Below, one piece after another: positions 1 to 7,525 of a stretch of 23,613 bases of DNA. Numbering within the stretch: the first letter of the stretch is position 1; every line of letters begins with the position of its first letter. The DNA is from JABMMZ01 sp044373665. Its GTDB lineage: Bacteria > Bacteroidota > Bacteroidia > NS11-12g > UBA955. The notes beneath the pieces are model-generated. The model was given only the letters and a program-made list of their open reading frames with translations. It made no database searches and was not told the DNA's origin. The stretch spans positions 1 through 23,613 of the forward strand of contig JBIPNH010000025.1 in the NCBI GenBank assembly GCA_044373665.1, given 5' to 3'. A program made the translations under genes and the position numbers.

Positions 1-399
1 AAGTTCAGAAAACAGCATAAAGGCAAAATTAAAGGTATGGCAACAAGAGGTCATAGACTTAGTTTTGGTACCTTCGGATTAAAAAGTATGGAGCAATCTT
101 GGATTACTGCAAGACAAATTGAGTCTGCAAGGGTTGCTTTAACAAGATACATGAAAAGAGAAGGTCAAGTATGGATAAGAATATTCCCAGACAAACCTAT
201 CACCAAAAAACCAGCTGAAGTACGTATGGGTAAAGGTAAAGGAGCTCCAGAATATTGGGTTGCTATTGTTAAACCAGGAACAATTATGTTTGAGGTAACA
301 GGTGTACCATTAGAAGTAGCTGAAAGAGGAATGTACTTAGCCGCTCAAAAATTACCAGTATCAACAAAATTTATCGTTAAACCCGATTACACAGAATAA
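1..399 (+). CDS. rplP: 50S ribosomal protein L16 (5' end missing)
   Basis: L16 is a large-subunit protein that binds 23S rRNA near the A-site tRNA and the peptidyl-transferase region. The frame is open from base 1 and starts KFRKQHKGKIKG, which matches about residue 8 onward of L16 (family start MLQPKRTKFRK), so only a few codons are missing. The internal ATG at 37 is not the true start. The signature IRIFPDKPITKKPAEVRMGK and GAPEYWVA are both present, and the C-terminus KFIVKPDYTE has the usual length. The stop overlaps the rpmC start by one base (TAATG at 397-401), indicating coupled translation within the operon. Confidence 0.97.
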   Translation, partial: KFRKQHKGKIKGMATRGHRLSFGTFGLKSMEQSWITARQIESARVALTRYMKREGQVWIRIFPDKPITKKPAEVRMGKGKGAPEYWVAIVKPGTIMFEVTGVPLEVAERGMYLAAQKLPVSTKFIVKPDYTE

Positions 400-620
400 T
401 GAAAAACAGGGATTATAAAGATCTTCCAACTAGCGAATTAGTTGCGAGATATAAAGAAGATAGAGTTAAACTAACAAAAACAAAGTTTAACAATGCAGTT
501 GCTAGAATTGAACAACCGCATAAATTAAAAGAATTAAAAAAAGACATCGCAAGATTGCTTACAGAAATTAATTCTAGAAGAATTGATAATGAATTAAAAG
601 CAGTTGAAAAAGGCGAATAA
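399..620 (+). CDS. rpmC: 50S ribosomal protein L29
   Basis: L29 is a small, helical 23S rRNA-binding protein at the polypeptide exit tunnel, near the docking site of trigger factor and SRP. The 73-aa product begins MKNRDYKDLPTSEL and carries the family pattern of two long helices with a K-rich middle (PHKLKELKKDIARLLTEI). The length is normal for Bacteroidota, which have a short C-terminal tail (NELKAVEKGE). The start ATG overlaps the rplP stop by one base. The order rplP-rpmC-rpsQ is the conserved one. Confidence 0.96.
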   Translation: MKNRDYKDLPTSELVARYKEDRVKLTKTKFNNAVARIEQPHKLKELKKDIARLLTEINSRRIDNELKAVEKGE

Positions 621-621
621 T

Positions 622-885
622 ATGATGGAAAATATGAGAAATTCAAGAAAAGAAATTGTTGGGAAAGTAACTAGTAATGGTATGGATAAGTCTATTGTTG
701 TTGCACTAGAAACAAAAGTAAAACATCCTAAATATGGTAAATACTTTTCAAAAACAAAAAAGTTTTACGCCCATGACGAGAAAAACGAATGTGCAGTAAA
801 TGATATTGTAAAAATAATGGAAACTCGACCTTTAAGTAAATTAAAGTGTTGGAGATTAGTAGAAATAATTGAAAAGGCAAAATAA
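622..885 (+). CDS. rpsQ: 30S ribosomal protein S17
   Basis: S17 is an OB-fold protein and a primary 16S rRNA binder in the 5' domain of the small subunit. The core reads GKVTSNGMDKSIVV, then KHPKYGKYFSKTKKF, and ends METRPLSKLKCWRLVEII, all typical of the family. The frame can be extended to a TTG at 604, but that would overlap rpmC. ATG 622 follows the rpmC stop by one base and gives 87 aa, close to the usual length. ATG 625 (86 aa) is equally plausible. The stop overlaps the rplN start by one base (TAATG). Confidence 0.94.
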   Translation: MMENMRNSRKEIVGKVTSNGMDKSIVVALETKVKHPKYGKYFSKTKKFYAHDEKNECAVNDIVKIMETRPLSKLKCWRLVEIIEKAK

Positions 886-1253
886 TGATACAAACAGAAA
901 GTCGTTTAAAAGTTGCTGATAATAGCGGTGCAAAAGAAGTACTGTGTATCAGAGTTCTTGGTGGAACAAAAAGACGTTATGCTTCGGTTGGTGACAAAAT
1001 AGTAGTTTCTATTAAATCAGCAATCCCATCAGGTGGTGTAAAAGCAGGTACAGTTTCTAAAGCTGTTGTTGTTAGAGTGAAAAAAGAAGTTAAAAGACCA
1101 GATGGTTCTTATATACGTTTTGATGAGAATTCTTGCGTATTACTTAACAACTCTGATGAGCCTAGAGGTACACGTATCTTTGGCCCAGTAGCAAGAGAAT
1201 TAAGAGATAAACAATTTATGAAGATCGTTTCATTAGCTCCAGAAGTATTATAA
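885..1253 (+). CDS. rplN: 50S ribosomal protein L14
   Basis: L14 is a 122-aa beta-barrel protein on the interface side of the large subunit, next to L19, and forms an intersubunit bridge. It starts MIQTESRLKVADNSGAKEV and ends REKF/REL-like in RELRDKQFMKIVSLAPEVL, both diagnostic, and the length equals the family standard. The start overlaps the rpsQ stop by one base. There are 8 nt to rplX. Confidence 0.98.
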   Translation: MIQTESRLKVADNSGAKEVLCIRVLGGTKRRYASVGDKIVVSIKSAIPSGGVKAGTVSKAVVVRVKKEVKRPDGSYIRFDENSCVLLNNSDEPRGTRIFGPVARELRDKQFMKIVSLAPEVL

Positions 1254-1261
1254 TAATTAAA

Positions 1262-1609
1262 ATGAAAGCAAGTATTCAATCACACAAAACGTCTAAAATT
1301 CACATCAAAAAAGGAGATTTAGTAAAATTAATCTCAGGTAAAATTGTGGACGGTAAAAATACAGGAAAAGTATTAAGAGTATACCCAAAAACCTACAGAG
1401 CATTAGTTGAAGGTTTAAATATTATTTCAAGACACACTAAACCAAGTGCATCATCACCTGAAGGTGGTATCATTAAAAAAGAAGCGACAATTCATATTTC
1501 AAACCTAATGGTTATTGAGAATGGACAAGCGACTAGAGTTGGAAGAAAGTCTAATGAAAAAGGTAAATTACAACGTTATTCAGTTAAAACTGGAGAATTT
1601 ATAAGTTAA
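1262..1609 (+). CDS. rplX: 50S ribosomal protein L24
   Basis: L24 is an assembly initiator protein that binds the 5' domain of 23S rRNA near the tunnel exit. A KOW motif is visible near the N-terminus (KKGDLVKLISGKIVDGKNTG, then KVLRVYPKTYRALVEGLN). The middle has HTKPSASSPEGGIIKKEATI, matching the family motif after the KOW domain. The length, 115 aa, is slightly longer than in E. coli and normal for Bacteroidota. It lies 8 nt after rplN, with an A-rich leader and no Shine-Dalgarno sequence. Confidence 0.97.
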   Translation: MKASIQSHKTSKIHIKKGDLVKLISGKIVDGKNTGKVLRVYPKTYRALVEGLNIISRHTKPSASSPEGGIIKKEATIHISNLMVIENGQATRVGRKSNEKGKLQRYSVKTGEFIS

Positions 1610-1619
1610 TTAATAAAAG

Positions 1620-2168
1620 ATGTCAAATACACCTAATTTATATAAAAAATATACAGAAACGGTAGTTCCTTTTATGCAAGAGAAATTTGCATACAGCAAT
1701 GTAATGGAAATACCTAAAATCACAAAAATATGTCTTAACCAAGGTATAGGAGAAGCAGTTAATGATAAAAAATTAATTGACTATGCTGTGGAAGAGATGA
1801 CAAAAATTTCTGGTCAAAAAGCGCAAGCTACTTTTTCAAAGAAAGATATTAGTAATTTCAAATTACGTTCAAAAATGCCAATTGGTGCTCGTGTTACATT
1901 AAGAAAAGAAAAAATGTATGAGTTTATGGAACGTTTAATTTCAATTGCTTTACCAAGGGTTAGAGATTTTCAAGGATTAGAACTAAGAGGTTTTGATGGT
2001 AGAGGTAACTTTACAATGGGTATTACTGAGCAAATTATTTTCCCAGAGATAGACATTGACAAAACAAATAGAATCACTGGTATGGATATAACATTTGTAA
2101 CAACTGCAAAAACAGATGAAGAATGTTTAGAAATGTTAAAATCATTTGGATTACCATTTAAAAAATAA
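1620..2168 (+). CDS. rplE: 50S ribosomal protein L5
   Basis: L5 binds 5S rRNA with L18 and forms part of the central protuberance, contacting P-site tRNA. At 182 aa it has the full family length. Typical segments are KITKICLNQGIGEAVNDKK, the loop KISGQKAQATFSKKDISNFK, GARVTLRKEKMYEFMERL and the glycine-rich DFQGLELRGFDGRGNF, followed by GITEQIIFPEIDIDK. It lies 10 nt after rplX. Confidence 0.98.
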   Translation: MSNTPNLYKKYTETVVPFMQEKFAYSNVMEIPKITKICLNQGIGEAVNDKKLIDYAVEEMTKISGQKAQATFSKKDISNFKLRSKMPIGARVTLRKEKMYEFMERLISIALPRVRDFQGLELRGFDGRGNFTMGITEQIIFPEIDIDKTNRITGMDITFVTTAKTDEECLEMLKSFGLPFKK

Positions 2169-2180
2169 AACAACAGCAAA

Positions 2181-2450
2181 ATGGCAAGAGAAGCAATAAA
2201 AGCGAGAGAACTTAAAAAGGAGAAATTGGTTGCGAAATACGCAGAGAAACGCAAACAATTAAAAGAAGATGGTGATTTCATCGGTCTTCAAAAATTGCCT
2301 AGAAGTTCTTCAAAAGTTAGACTTAGAAATAGATGTAAATTAACAGGTAAACCAAGAGGATACATGAAGATCTTCGGTTTGTGTAGAAACCAATTCAGAG
2401 AATTAGCTTCTGCTGGTAAAATACCTGGTGTAACAAAATCAAGTTGGTAA
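2181..2450 (+). CDS. rpsN: 30S ribosomal protein S14, zinc-independent form
   Basis: S14 is a small-subunit head protein needed for late 30S assembly. The product has 89 aa, the long form, and ends IPGVTKSSW as expected. The zinc form has two CxxC pairs. Here only one cysteine of each pair remains (RCKLTG and GLCRNQ), so it should not bind zinc. The spacing is 12 nt after rplE and 17 nt before rpsH. Confidence 0.97.
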   Translation: MAREAIKARELKKEKLVAKYAEKRKQLKEDGDFIGLQKLPRSSSKVRLRNRCKLTGKPRGYMKIFGLCRNQFRELASAGKIPGVTKSSW

Positions 2451-2467
2451 AATAAATATAAAAAAAC

Positions 2468-2866
2468 ATGACTGATCCAATAGCAGATTATTTAACAAGA
2501 TTAAGAAATGCTCTACAAGCAAAACATAGAATTGTAGAGATTCCAGCCTCAAATATCAAAAAGGCAATGACCAAAGTATTATTCGAGAAAGGATATATTC
2601 TTAATTATAAATTCGAAGAAACTGAGAACAAACAAGGTGTGATTAAACTTGCATTAAAGTACGATCCACTTACCAAAATTCCAGCTATCAGAGAATTAAA
2701 AAGAGTGAGTAAACCAGGTTTAAGAAAGTATGTGCCAGCCAATAACTTACCAAGAGTTATTAACGGTTTAGGTATTGCTATTTTGTCTACATCTATGGGT
2801 GTAATAACAGACAAGGAAGCAAAAGCTAACAACGTAGGTGGTGAAGTTTTATGTTACATTTCTTAA
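2468..2866 (+). CDS. rpsH: 30S ribosomal protein S8
   Basis: S8 binds the central domain of 16S rRNA and in enterobacteria also represses the spc operon by binding its mRNA. The 132-aa protein begins MTDPIADYLTRLRNA and ends with the family pattern LGIAILSTSMGVITDKEA, then VGGEVLCYIS. The STSxG motif belongs to the RNA-binding C-terminal domain. I did not look for, and do not claim, an S8 autoregulatory mRNA site here. Confidence 0.98.
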   Translation: MTDPIADYLTRLRNALQAKHRIVEIPASNIKKAMTKVLFEKGYILNYKFEETENKQGVIKLALKYDPLTKIPAIRELKRVSKPGLRKYVPANNLPRVINGLGIAILSTSMGVITDKEAKANNVGGEVLCYIS

Positions 2867-2886
2867 TTTTATAATTTTATAGTACA

Positions 2887-3444
2887 ATGTCAAGAATAGG
2901 TAAAGCACAAATTCAAATACCAAAAGGGGTTGAAATAAAACTAACAGCTGATAATGTTGTAGTTGTAAAAGGACCAAAAGGCGAATTACATCAGCCGTTA
3001 AAACCTAATTTTTCTATCGAGATAACCGAAGATAAATTAGTTGTTATACGTCCAAACGATGAAAAACAAAATAAAGCATTACATGGTTTATACAGATCTT
3101 TAATTAATAACAATGTTAAAGGTGTAACAGAAGGTCACAAAACACAACAAGAATTAGTTGGTGTTGGTTACAAAGCGTCTAATGTTGGTCAAGTTTTAGA
3201 TTTATCAGTTGGATATTCTCACCGTATAATGTTAGAAATACCTAAGGAAATCAATCTAACAACGGTAACGGAAAAAGGAAAAAATCCTACAATAATTATG
3301 GAATCAGTTGACAAACAATTGTTGGGTCAAGTTGCTGCCAAAATTAGAGGATTCCGCAAACCTGAACCATACAAAGGAAAAGGTATTAAATTCACAAACG
3401 AACAACTAAGAAGAAAAGCTGGTAAATCGGCATCTAAAAAATAA
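2887..3444 (+). CDS. rplF: 50S ribosomal protein L6
   Basis: L6 has two related alpha/beta domains and sits near the sarcin-ricin loop, where it supports factor binding. The protein is 185 aa and starts MSRIGKAQIQIPKGVEI. The second domain shows ELVGVGYKAS and the C-terminal signature PEPYKGKGIKF, then RRKAGKS. It lies 20 nt after rpsH and 14 nt before rplR. Confidence 0.98.
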   Translation: MSRIGKAQIQIPKGVEIKLTADNVVVVKGPKGELHQPLKPNFSIEITEDKLVVIRPNDEKQNKALHGLYRSLINNNVKGVTEGHKTQQELVGVGYKASNVGQVLDLSVGYSHRIMLEIPKEINLTTVTEKGKNPTIIMESVDKQLLGQVAAKIRGFRKPEPYKGKGIKFTNEQLRRKAGKSASKK

Positions 3445-3458
3445 TAAATTTTTGAGAA

Positions 3459-3812
3459 ATGAGTAACGTAAGAAACCAAAGACGATTAAAAATAAAACGT
3501 AGAGTAACTGGAAGTATTGTTCCCTCTGCTAGTCGTCCAAGACTTGTAGTTTTTAGAAGTAATTCTGAAATCTATGCACAAATTATAGATATAAACAATA
3601 AAACTCTATGTGCTTCATCAAGTGCAGAAAAGGACATCGTGAATTCAAAAGATAACAAAACAGCTAAAGCTGGTGAAGTTGGAAAACGTATTGCTGCAAA
3701 AGCAATTGAATTAGGTGTTAGTAGTGTAGTTTTTGATAGAAACGGATTTTTATACCACGGACGTGTAAAAAGTTTAGCAGAATCTGCTAGAGAAGGAGGA
3801 TTACAGTTTTAA
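3459..3812 (+). CDS. rplR: 50S ribosomal protein L18
   Basis: L18 binds 5S rRNA together with L5. The basic N-terminus RRLKIKRRVTGSI is followed by RPRLVVFRSNSEIYAQIID and the C-terminal signature VVFDRNGFLYHGRVKSLAE, then SAREGGLQF. At 117 aa it is of normal length. It lies 14 nt after rplF and 11 nt before rpsE. Confidence 0.98.
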   Translation: MSNVRNQRRLKIKRRVTGSIVPSASRPRLVVFRSNSEIYAQIIDINNKTLCASSSAEKDIVNSKDNKTAKAGEVGKRIAAKAIELGVSSVVFDRNGFLYHGRVKSLAESAREGGLQF

Positions 3813-3823
3813 AAAACAATAAA

Positions 3824-4342
3824 ATGACAAATAGCAATATAAAACGCGTAAAGCAGTCAGAATTAGAACTTAAAGAAAGAGTTGTAGGTGTAAACAGGGT
3901 TGCAAAAGTTACCAAAGGTGGTAGAACTTTTACCTTTACAGCTATAGTTGTTGTTGGAGATGGTAATGGTATTGTAGGTCACGGCTTAGGAAAAGCTGGT
4001 GAAGTAACCGATGCAATACAAAAAGCTATAGAAGATGCAAAAAAGAATTTAGTTAAAGTTCCTGTACTTAATGGTACTATACCACACGAGCAAATTGGTA
4101 AATTTGGAGGCGGTAACGTTTTCATTAAACCTGCATCAAGTGGAACAGGAGTAATAGCAGGTGGTGCTATGCGTGCTGTATTAGAAAGTGCTGGTATACA
4201 TGATGTATTAGCAAAATCTAAAGGTTCATCAAATCCTCATAATGTTGTTAAAGCAACTTTAGATGCTTTGATTAAACTTAGAGATCCATACACCATCTCA
4301 AAACAAAGAAATATTAATTTAAAGCAAGTATTTAACGGGTAA
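3824..4342 (+). CDS. rpsE: 30S ribosomal protein S5
   Basis: S5 sits behind the decoding centre and affects fidelity and mRNA unwinding at the entry channel. The double-stranded RNA-binding-like domain shows VNRVAKVTKGGRTFTFTAIV, GDGNGIVGHGLGKAGEV and the C-terminal domain has GGAMRAVLESAGIHDVLAKS, then GSSNPHNVVKATLDAL. It is 172 aa, full length. rpmD follows after 4 nt. Confidence 0.98.
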   Translation: MTNSNIKRVKQSELELKERVVGVNRVAKVTKGGRTFTFTAIVVVGDGNGIVGHGLGKAGEVTDAIQKAIEDAKKNLVKVPVLNGTIPHEQIGKFGGGNVFIKPASSGTGVIAGGAMRAVLESAGIHDVLAKSKGSSNPHNVVKATLDALIKLRDPYTISKQRNINLKQVFNG

Positions 4343-4346
4343 TAAA

Positions 4347-4526
4347 ATGGCAAAAATAAGAGTAACCAAATTACGCAGCACAATTGGTCAATCAGATAGA
4401 GTTGAACGTTGCATGACTGCTTTGGGTTTAAAAAAAATAAACAGCTTTAATGAGTTGGAATTAACCCCACAAATCAAAGGAATCGTAAGAAAAGTTAACC
4501 ATTTAATAAAAGTAGAAAACATTTAA
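4347..4526 (+). CDS. rpmD: 50S ribosomal protein L30
   Basis: This 59-aa gene fills the gap between rpsE and rplO. It reads MAKIRVTKLRSTIG, then RVERCMTALGLKKI, and ends GIVRKVNHLIKVENI. This is the L30 pattern: a beta strand, the xRSxIG loop, and a C-terminal helix with V-x-H-L. L30 is a small 23S rRNA-binding protein present in this position in most bacteria. It lies 4 nt after rpsE and its stop is one base before the rplO start. Confidence 0.96.
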   Translation: MAKIRVTKLRSTIGQSDRVERCMTALGLKKINSFNELELTPQIKGIVRKVNHLIKVENI

Positions 4527-4527
4527 G

Positions 4528-4980
4528 ATGGATTTAAGTATTTTAAAACCTGCAGAAGGTTCAGTAAAAAAAGAGAAAAGAATTGGTAGAGGTCAAGGTT
4601 CTGGAAGAGGAGGAACATCTACAAGAGGTCATAAAGGAGCTCAAAGTAGAAGTGGATATTCTCGTAAAAAAGGTTTTGAAGGTGGTCAAATGCCACTTCA
4701 AAGACGTATTCCAAAAGGTGGCTTCAAAAACTTTAATAGAGTTGAATACACGTCAATCAATATTGATGTAATTCAATCACTAGCGGAAAAATTAAATGTA
4801 AGTTTGATTTCTAAAGAGATTCTAGTTGAAAATAATTTAGTTTCCAAAAACGAATTATTCAAAATTTTAGGTCGTGGTGAAGTTAAAACTAAATTAGATA
4901 TTCATGCTAATGGTTTTTCAGCTACGGCTAAAAAGGCTATAGAAGATAAAGGCGGATCAGCTAACGTTATAACAAAATAA
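4528..4980 (+). CDS. rplO: 50S ribosomal protein L15
   Basis: L15 is a late-assembly large-subunit protein. The N-terminal half is the typical Gly/Arg-rich extension that penetrates the rRNA (GSGRGGTSTRGHKGAQSR, then GGQMPLQRRIPKGGF), and the globular C-terminus ends KAIEDKGGSANVI. It is 150 aa, normal for the family. It starts 1 nt after the rpmD stop and lies 7 nt before secY, the conserved linkage of the spc operon. Confidence 0.97.
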   Translation: MDLSILKPAEGSVKKEKRIGRGQGSGRGGTSTRGHKGAQSRSGYSRKKGFEGGQMPLQRRIPKGGFKNFNRVEYTSINIDVIQSLAEKLNVSLISKEILVENNLVSKNELFKILGRGEVKTKLDIHANGFSATAKKAIEDKGGSANVITK

Positions 4981-4987
4981 TTTTAGA

Positions 4988-6343
4988 ATGAAGAAATTTA
5001 TTCAACGTATTAAAGAAATTTGGAGTATTGATGATTTAAGAACAAAAATCAAAAATACTTTATTGTTTCTTTTGATTTATAGAGTAGGTACCTTTATTAT
5101 ATTACCTGGAATAGATGGTAATGTATTAATGGGAGCATTACAAAGTCAAACTGAAGGTATCTTGGGTTTGGTGAATGTTTTTGCTGGTGGTGCATTTGGA
5201 AGAGGAGCAATCCTTGCCTTAGGTATTATGCCTTATATCTCAGCGTCAATTGTAATTCAATTATTAACAATTGCAGTTCCATCCTTTCAAAGACTTCAGA
5301 AAGAAGGTGAAGATGGACGTCGTAAAATAAATCAGTACACACGATACTTAACAATTGCTATAACAGCAGTTCAAGCAGTAGCTTATTTGAATAATATCAC
5401 ATCAAAACAAGACAATTGGGCAGCGTTGTTATTTAAAACACAACCTGAACAAATGTCGGAATTGTTTTTCATGGTAACTAACGTAATAATGTTAGTTGCA
5501 GGTACAATGTTTACCATGTGGTTAGGTGAAAAAATTACCGATAAAGGTTTAGGTAATGGTATATCACTTATTATTATGGTTGGTATCGTAGACAGATTGC
5601 CAGAGGCTTTAGGTTTTGAATTAGACCAAAAATTTGCTAAAGGTGGTTTACCATTGTTCATTATAGAAATTGTATTGTGGTTAGGAGTAATTATAGCTAC
5701 AATCCTTTTAATACAAGGAACACGAAGAGTAACTGTAAATTATGCCAAACGAATTGAAGGTAATAAACTTTCAGGAGGCGCTCGTAATTACATTCCATTA
5801 AAAGTGAACGCAGCTGGTGTAATGCCTATCATTTTTGCACAAGCATTAATGTTTTTACCCCCAACATTGGCACAGTCGATGGAAAATCCAAGCACATTGT
5901 TAACCTCACTAAGTGACATAAGTTCCTTTGCATACAACTTCTTATTCGCGGTATTAATAATAACATTTACCTATTTTTATACAGCAATAACAGTCAATCC
6001 TAACCAAATGGCCGATGATATGAAGAAAAGTGGTGGTTTTATTCCTGGGATCAAACCAGGTAAATCTACCAGTGATTATTTAGATGAGGTTATGTCAAGG
6101 ATTACACTACCAGGGGCATTGTTTTTAGCTTTAATAGCTATTTTACCAGCCTTTGCAATGATCTTCGGAGTAAGTCAGAGTTTCGCTCAATTCTACGGAG
6201 GTACCTCATTGTTGATTATGGTAGGTGTTGTATTAGATACATTACAACAAATAGAAAGTCATTTATTAATGAGAAAATATGATGGATTGATGAAGTCGGG
6301 AAGAATAAGTGGAAGATCGGGATTGAATTCACAATCTATTTGA
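4988..6343 (+). CDS. secY: Protein translocase subunit SecY
   Basis: SecY is the channel-forming subunit of the SecYEG translocon in the inner membrane. The 451-aa protein has about ten hydrophobic segments. Family landmarks are the cytosolic EGEDGRRKINQYTRY after TM2-3, GEKITDKGLGNGISLIIMVG, PLKVNAAGVMPIIFAQALM, GFIPGIKPGKSTSDYL and the C-terminal VVLDTLQQIESHLLMRKYDG. It is the last gene of the spc part. Its stop codon (TGA, 6341-6343) overlaps the -33 box of a promoter for the next gene. There is no adk or map gene between secY and infA, unlike in many other bacteria. Confidence 0.98.
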   Translation: MKKFIQRIKEIWSIDDLRTKIKNTLLFLLIYRVGTFIILPGIDGNVLMGALQSQTEGILGLVNVFAGGAFGRGAILALGIMPYISASIVIQLLTIAVPSFQRLQKEGEDGRRKINQYTRYLTIAITAVQAVAYLNNITSKQDNWAALLFKTQPEQMSELFFMVTNVIMLVAGTMFTMWLGEKITDKGLGNGISLIIMVGIVDRLPEALGFELDQKFAKGGLPLFIIEIVLWLGVIIATILLIQGTRRVTVNYAKRIEGNKLSGGARNYIPLKVNAAGVMPIIFAQALMFLPPTLAQSMENPSTLLTSLSDISSFAYNFLFAVLIITFTYFYTAITVNPNQMADDMKKSGGFIPGIKPGKSTSDYLDEVMSRITLPGALFLALIAILPAFAMIFGVSQSFAQFYGGTSLLIMVGVVLDTLQQIESHLLMRKYDGLMKSGRISGRSGLNSQSI

Positions 6344-6369
6344 TAATTAAAAAATAAATGTTACCTTTG
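6339..6369 (+). promoter_or_regulatory. Bacteroidota-type promoter between secY and infA
   Basis: A TTTG box at 6339-6342, 19 nt of spacer and TACCTTTG at 6362-6369 match the TTTG/TAnnTTTG promoter of the Bacteroidota primary sigma factor with no mismatch and correct spacing. Transcription would begin around 6375, about a dozen bases before the infA ATG. The 44-nt secY-infA gap is the largest inside the ribosomal cluster. This would give infA, rpmJ, S13, S11, S4, rpoA and L17 an extra promoter. Confidence 0.75.
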
Positions 6370-6387
6370 CACCCCTAATAATATAAA

Positions 6388-6606
6388 ATGGCAAAACAAG
6401 ACTCGATAAAACAAGATGGTACTATATCAGAGGCATTGTCAAATGCTATGTTTAGGGTAAAGTTAGAAAATGGGCACGAAATCATTGCAACTATATCGGG
6501 TAAAATGAGAATGAAATACATTCGTGTTTTACCAGGTGACAGAGTTCAAGTGGAGATGAGTCCCTATGATTTAACAAGAGGAAGAATTTCGTATAGATAC
6601 AAATAA
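6388..6606 (+). CDS. infA: Translation initiation factor IF-1
   Basis: IF-1 is a 72-aa OB-fold (S1-like) protein that binds the 30S A site during initiation. It reads MAKQDSIKQDGTISEALSNA, then MFRVKLENGHEIIATISGKM and ends PYDLTRGRISYRYK, all diagnostic. It is preceded by its own strong promoter match and followed after 8 nt by rpmJ, the usual pair. Confidence 0.98.
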   Translation: MAKQDSIKQDGTISEALSNAMFRVKLENGHEIIATISGKMRMKYIRVLPGDRVQVEMSPYDLTRGRISYRYK

Positions 6607-6614
6607 ATAATATT

Positions 6615-6731
6615 ATGAAAGTAAGAACTTCAGTAAAAAAGCGCAGTGCAGACTGTAAATTAGTTAAAAGAAAAGGAAAACTTTTCGTTATAAACAAAAA
6701 GACCCCAAAGTTTAAACAAAGACAAGGATAA
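6615..6731 (+). CDS. rpmJ: 50S ribosomal protein L36, zinc-independent form
   Basis: This 38-aa gene lies in the 128-nt gap between infA and rpsM. It reads MKVRTSVKKRSADCKLVKRK, then GKLFVINKKTPKFKQRQG, with the standard L36 ends MKVR-S-VKK and KQRQG. The zinc form uses three Cys and one His. Here only Cys14 is left; the others are Ser, Asn and a Phe/Lys region, so it is a zinc-free paralog type. Spacing is 8 nt after infA and 3 nt before rpsM. Confidence 0.95.
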   Translation: MKVRTSVKKRSADCKLVKRKGKLFVINKKTPKFKQRQG

Positions 6732-6734
6732 AAA

Positions 6735-7112
6735 ATGGCAAGAATAGCTGGTATAGATTTACCTAAAAACAAAAGAGGTGTAATTGGTTTAACTTACATC
6801 TATGGAATTGGCTCTAGTAGAGCATCAAAAATTCTTATTGACGCTAATATCGATTTAGATAAAAAAGTGGCTGAGTGGAATGATGATGAATTAACGTCAA
6901 TTCGTAATATTATTTCATCATCTTTCAAAACAGAAGGTGAATTAAGATCTGAGGTTCAATTAAACATTAAACGTTTAATGGATATCGGTTGTTACAGAGG
7001 CACTCGTCACCGTAAAGGTTTACCTGTAAGAGGTCAAAGTACAAAAAACAACTCTAGAACAAGAAAAGGTAAACGTAAAACAGTTGCCAACAAGAAAAAA
7101 GTAACTAAATAG
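6735..7112 (+). CDS. rpsM: 30S ribosomal protein S13
   Basis: S13 is a head protein that contacts P-site tRNA and bridges to L5. The 125-aa product starts MARIAGIDLPKNKRG and has GLTYIYGIGSSRASKIL (helix-hairpin-helix region), CYRGTRHRKGLPVRGQ and the basic tail NNSRTRKGKRK. The length and both termini fit the family. It is 5 nt from rpsK, starting the alpha-operon block. Confidence 0.98.
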   Translation: MARIAGIDLPKNKRGVIGLTYIYGIGSSRASKILIDANIDLDKKVAEWNDDELTSIRNIISSSFKTEGELRSEVQLNIKRLMDIGCYRGTRHRKGLPVRGQSTKNNSRTRKGKRKTVANKKKVTK

Positions 7113-7117
7113 AATAA

Positions 7118-7498
7118 ATGAGTACAGCTAAAAATAAAAAGAAAGTTAAAGTTGACCCAATTGGTCAAGTGCACATTAAAGCATCTTTCAATAATATTAT
7201 TGTTTCCGTTACCAACGTTAATGGAGATGTAATTTCATGGTCATCTGCAGGTAAAATGGGTTTTAGAGGTTCAAAAAAGAACACACCCTATGCAGCTCAG
7301 TTAGCAAGTCAAGATTGCGCTAAAGTTGCTTTCGAAGCAGGCTTAAGAAAAGTAGATGTTTTCGTTAAAGGTCCAGGTTCTGGTAGAGATTCAGCTATTC
7401 GTAATTTAGCAACAGTTGGTCTTGAGGTTATGTCTATAAACGACTGTACTCCACTTCCACACAATGGCTGCAGACCACCAAAACGTAGAAGAATTTAA
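7118..7498 (+). CDS. rpsK: 30S ribosomal protein S11
   Basis: S11 forms part of the platform and the mRNA exit site of the small subunit. The protein reads GQVHIKASFNNIIVSVTNVN, then SSAGKMGFRGSKKNTPYAAQ and VFVKGPGSGRDSAIRNL, and ends CRPPKRRRI. It is 126 aa, normal. It is separated from rpsD by 27 nt with no visible promoter. Confidence 0.98.
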   Translation: MSTAKNKKKVKVDPIGQVHIKASFNNIIVSVTNVNGDVISWSSAGKMGFRGSKKNTPYAAQLASQDCAKVAFEAGLRKVDVFVKGPGSGRDSAIRNLATVGLEVMSINDCTPLPHNGCRPPKRRRI

Positions 7499-7525
7499 TA
7501 AAACAATTAAGATAAATAAGAAATA

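Noticed and set aside
37..399. rplP starting at the internal ATG 37
   Set aside because: The frame is open to base 1 and the upstream codons (KFRKQHKGKIKG) match the L16 N-terminus; the true start lies before the window.
3446..3458. TTTTTGAG before rplR as a promoter box
   Set aside because: The spacing does not fit TAnnTTTG (the TA is too far from TTTG), and the gap is only 14 nt within a ribosomal operon.
4583..4771. A 62-codon + strand frame inside rplO
   Set aside because: It lies wholly inside L15 in another frame, in Gly/Arg-rich sequence, and has no family features.
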